A stretch of DNA of 64,000 nt from NCBI RefSeq assembly GCF_003711105.1, contig NZ_CP023865.1, positions 966,001-1,030,000 of the forward strand. The letters are read 5' to 3'. The notes beneath the pieces were generated by a model, which worked only from the letters and a program-made list of their open reading frames with translations, made no database searches and was not told where the DNA came from. Shown here one piece after another: positions 63,121 to 64,000 of the stretch. The DNA comes from Actinoplanes teichomyceticus ATCC 31121. GTDB taxonomy: Bacteria > Actinomycetota > Actinomycetes > Mycobacteriales > Micromonosporaceae. Numbering within the stretch: position 1 is the first letter of the stretch; the number at the start of each line of letters is the position of its first letter. Position numbers and translations under genes: made by a program.

Positions 63121-64000
63121 ATGACGTTGCGCATCCTCGTGGTCGGCGCCGGCATCGCCGGGCTGGCCGCGGCCCGGGGTCTGCGGGTCGCGGGCTTCCG
63201 GCCGGACGTCGTCGAGGCCCTGCCCGCCACGATGAGCCCGGCGGCCGGCATCTACCTCCCCGGCAACGCCTCTCGCGCGCTGCGCCTGCTCGGTCTCGAC
63301 GTCCCGCTGCGCCCGCTCGGTGACCTGATCTTCCGCCAGGTCTTCCTGGACGCCCGCGGTCGTGAGCTGTTCCAGATGGACGTCGCCGGGCTCTGGGCCG
63401 GCGTCGGCGAGTCCCGCGCGCTGTCCCGCGCCGATCTGCAGCAGGTGCTGCTCACCGGGGTCGGCGGCGAGGTGCGGTATGCCACCGGGGTGCGCGACGT
63501 GCAGGTCGTCGACGGCGCCGCCAAGGTCGAGTTCACCACCGGCGCGATCGCGGAGTACGACCTCGTGGTCGGCGCGGACGGGCGACGCTCGACGGTCCGG
63601 GAGAGAGCCGGGCTGGGCGGCCCGGCCACGCCGACCGGCCAGGTCGTCTATCGCGCGGTGGTCTCCGGCGGCCCGCCGCTCACCGACTGGACGGCCGTGC
63701 TGGGCCGGCGCGCGCAGTTCGTCGCGATGCCGATGGGCGGCCGCCGGGTCTACTGCCACGCCGACGAGACCGCGCCGGACGCCCCGGACCCGGTCGACCC
63801 GCTGGGGCGGCTGCGCGAGGTCTTCGGCTCGTTCGGCGGCCCGGTCACCGGCATCCTCGACCGGATCGAGAAGGTGTCCGTGGCCCGGACCGACGAGGTG
63901 GTCCTCCCGGCCTGGTCGCGCGGGCCGGTCGTCCTGGTCGGCGACGCCGCGCACGCCACCGCGCCGACCCTGGCCCAGGGTGCGGCGATGTCCTTCGAGG
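63121..64000 (+). CDS. FAD-dependent monooxygenase, N-terminal part
   Basis: The first 293 residues of a flavoprotein monooxygenase of the p-hydroxybenzoate hydroxylase-like group; the gene runs off the window. It begins MTLRILVVGAGIAGLAAARGL with the GxGxxG motif for FAD, has DLVVGADGRRSTVRE (the DG motif contacting FAD and NAD(P)H) near residue 150, and GDAAHATAPTLAQGA near residue 275 for the FAD ribityl part. NAD(P)H-dependent hydroxylation of an aromatic or polycyclic substrate is the usual reaction. ATG 63121 is preceded by AGGGAGG at nine bases. No neighbour identifies the pathway. Confidence 0.88.
   Translation, partial: MTLRILVVGAGIAGLAAARGLRVAGFRPDVVEALPATMSPAAGIYLPGNASRALRLLGLDVPLRPLGDLIFRQVFLDARGRELFQMDVAGLWAGVGESRALSRADLQQVLLTGVGGEVRYATGVRDVQVVDGAAKVEFTTGAIAEYDLVVGADGRRSTVRERAGLGGPATPTGQVVYRAVVSGGPPLTDWTAVLGRRAQFVAMPMGGRRVYCHADETAPDAPDPVDPLGRLREVFGSFGGPVTGILDRIEKVSVARTDEVVLPAWSRGPVVLVGDAAHATAPTLAQGAAMSFE

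Noticed and set aside
62331..63251. 306-residue minus-strand gene
   Set aside because: It overlaps the start of the monooxygenase and has no stable protein-like composition; at most it contains fragments of a decayed gene.

Overview
The window is very GC-rich with long GTG/ATG-started ORFs, frequent ATGA/GTGA overlaps and strong GGAGG sites, as expected for a filamentous actinobacterium. Four features point to the Micromonosporaceae, most likely Actinoplanes or a close relative: a complete Gram-positive type IV pilus cluster, an FxSxx-COOH peptide locus, a mycothiol-dependent alcohol dehydrogenase, and several DUF families common in that group. This assignment is inference; there is no rRNA here to anchor it.

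Layout. 325-3277: pntAB transhydrogenase, closed by a terminator. 3462-13756: a GT-C glycosyltransferase, then a tightly packed five-ORF polyketide operon. The operon holds a BtrH-like cysteine protein, two stand-alone acyltransferases, one AT-less KS-KR-ACP synthase, and a single ORF joining a MATE exporter to an FkbM methyltransferase. An HTH/NB-ARC regulator (13986-15440) converges on it. 15904-18794: a small secreted protein and hypothetical or DUF genes. 18950-22045: a scarred region with a secreted GH11-CBM2 xylanase between two decayed copies of the same serine-recombinase C-terminus, the second copy abutting tRNA-Ala(GGC). 22211-25107: yqgE, mtnP, a CheY-like receiver and a luciferase-like oxidoreductase.

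25147-33182 (minus strand): pilB, pilT, pilC, pilin, pilD, pilM, pilN, pilO, a full type IV pilus assembly set. 33252-35889: a GlxA-type regulator divergent from an MFS transporter, and a STAS protein. 35985-41912: FxsT-like NB-ARC/TPR protein, a GGDEF-EAL protein, a HExxH putative peptide beta-hydroxylase and a 62-residue precursor ending F-N-S-A-L. Together these look like an FxSxx-COOH RiPP locus with no radical SAM enzyme in the window.

42077-57799: a DNA-processing neighbourhood. It contains a YbaB-like repeat protein, a Cas4-like Fe-S nuclease followed by an overlapping unknown protein, a GAF/PP2C phosphatase, a prim-pol, an SF1 helicase, a large gene-poor stretch with a perfect hairpin, and a 1422-residue SF1 helicase with a C-terminal nuclease domain. 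58136-64000: a PAS/degenerate-GGDEF/EAL protein, a cupin, a MarR regulator, S-(hydroxymethyl)mycothiol dehydrogenase and the start of an FAD monooxygenase.

The most promising leads are the compact trans-AT polyketide operon, the radical-SAM-free FxSxx-COOH locus, and the nuclease/prim-pol/helicase neighbourhood. Short tandem repeats (17, 24, 27, 30 and 42 bp) recur at gene ends and in linkers across the window.
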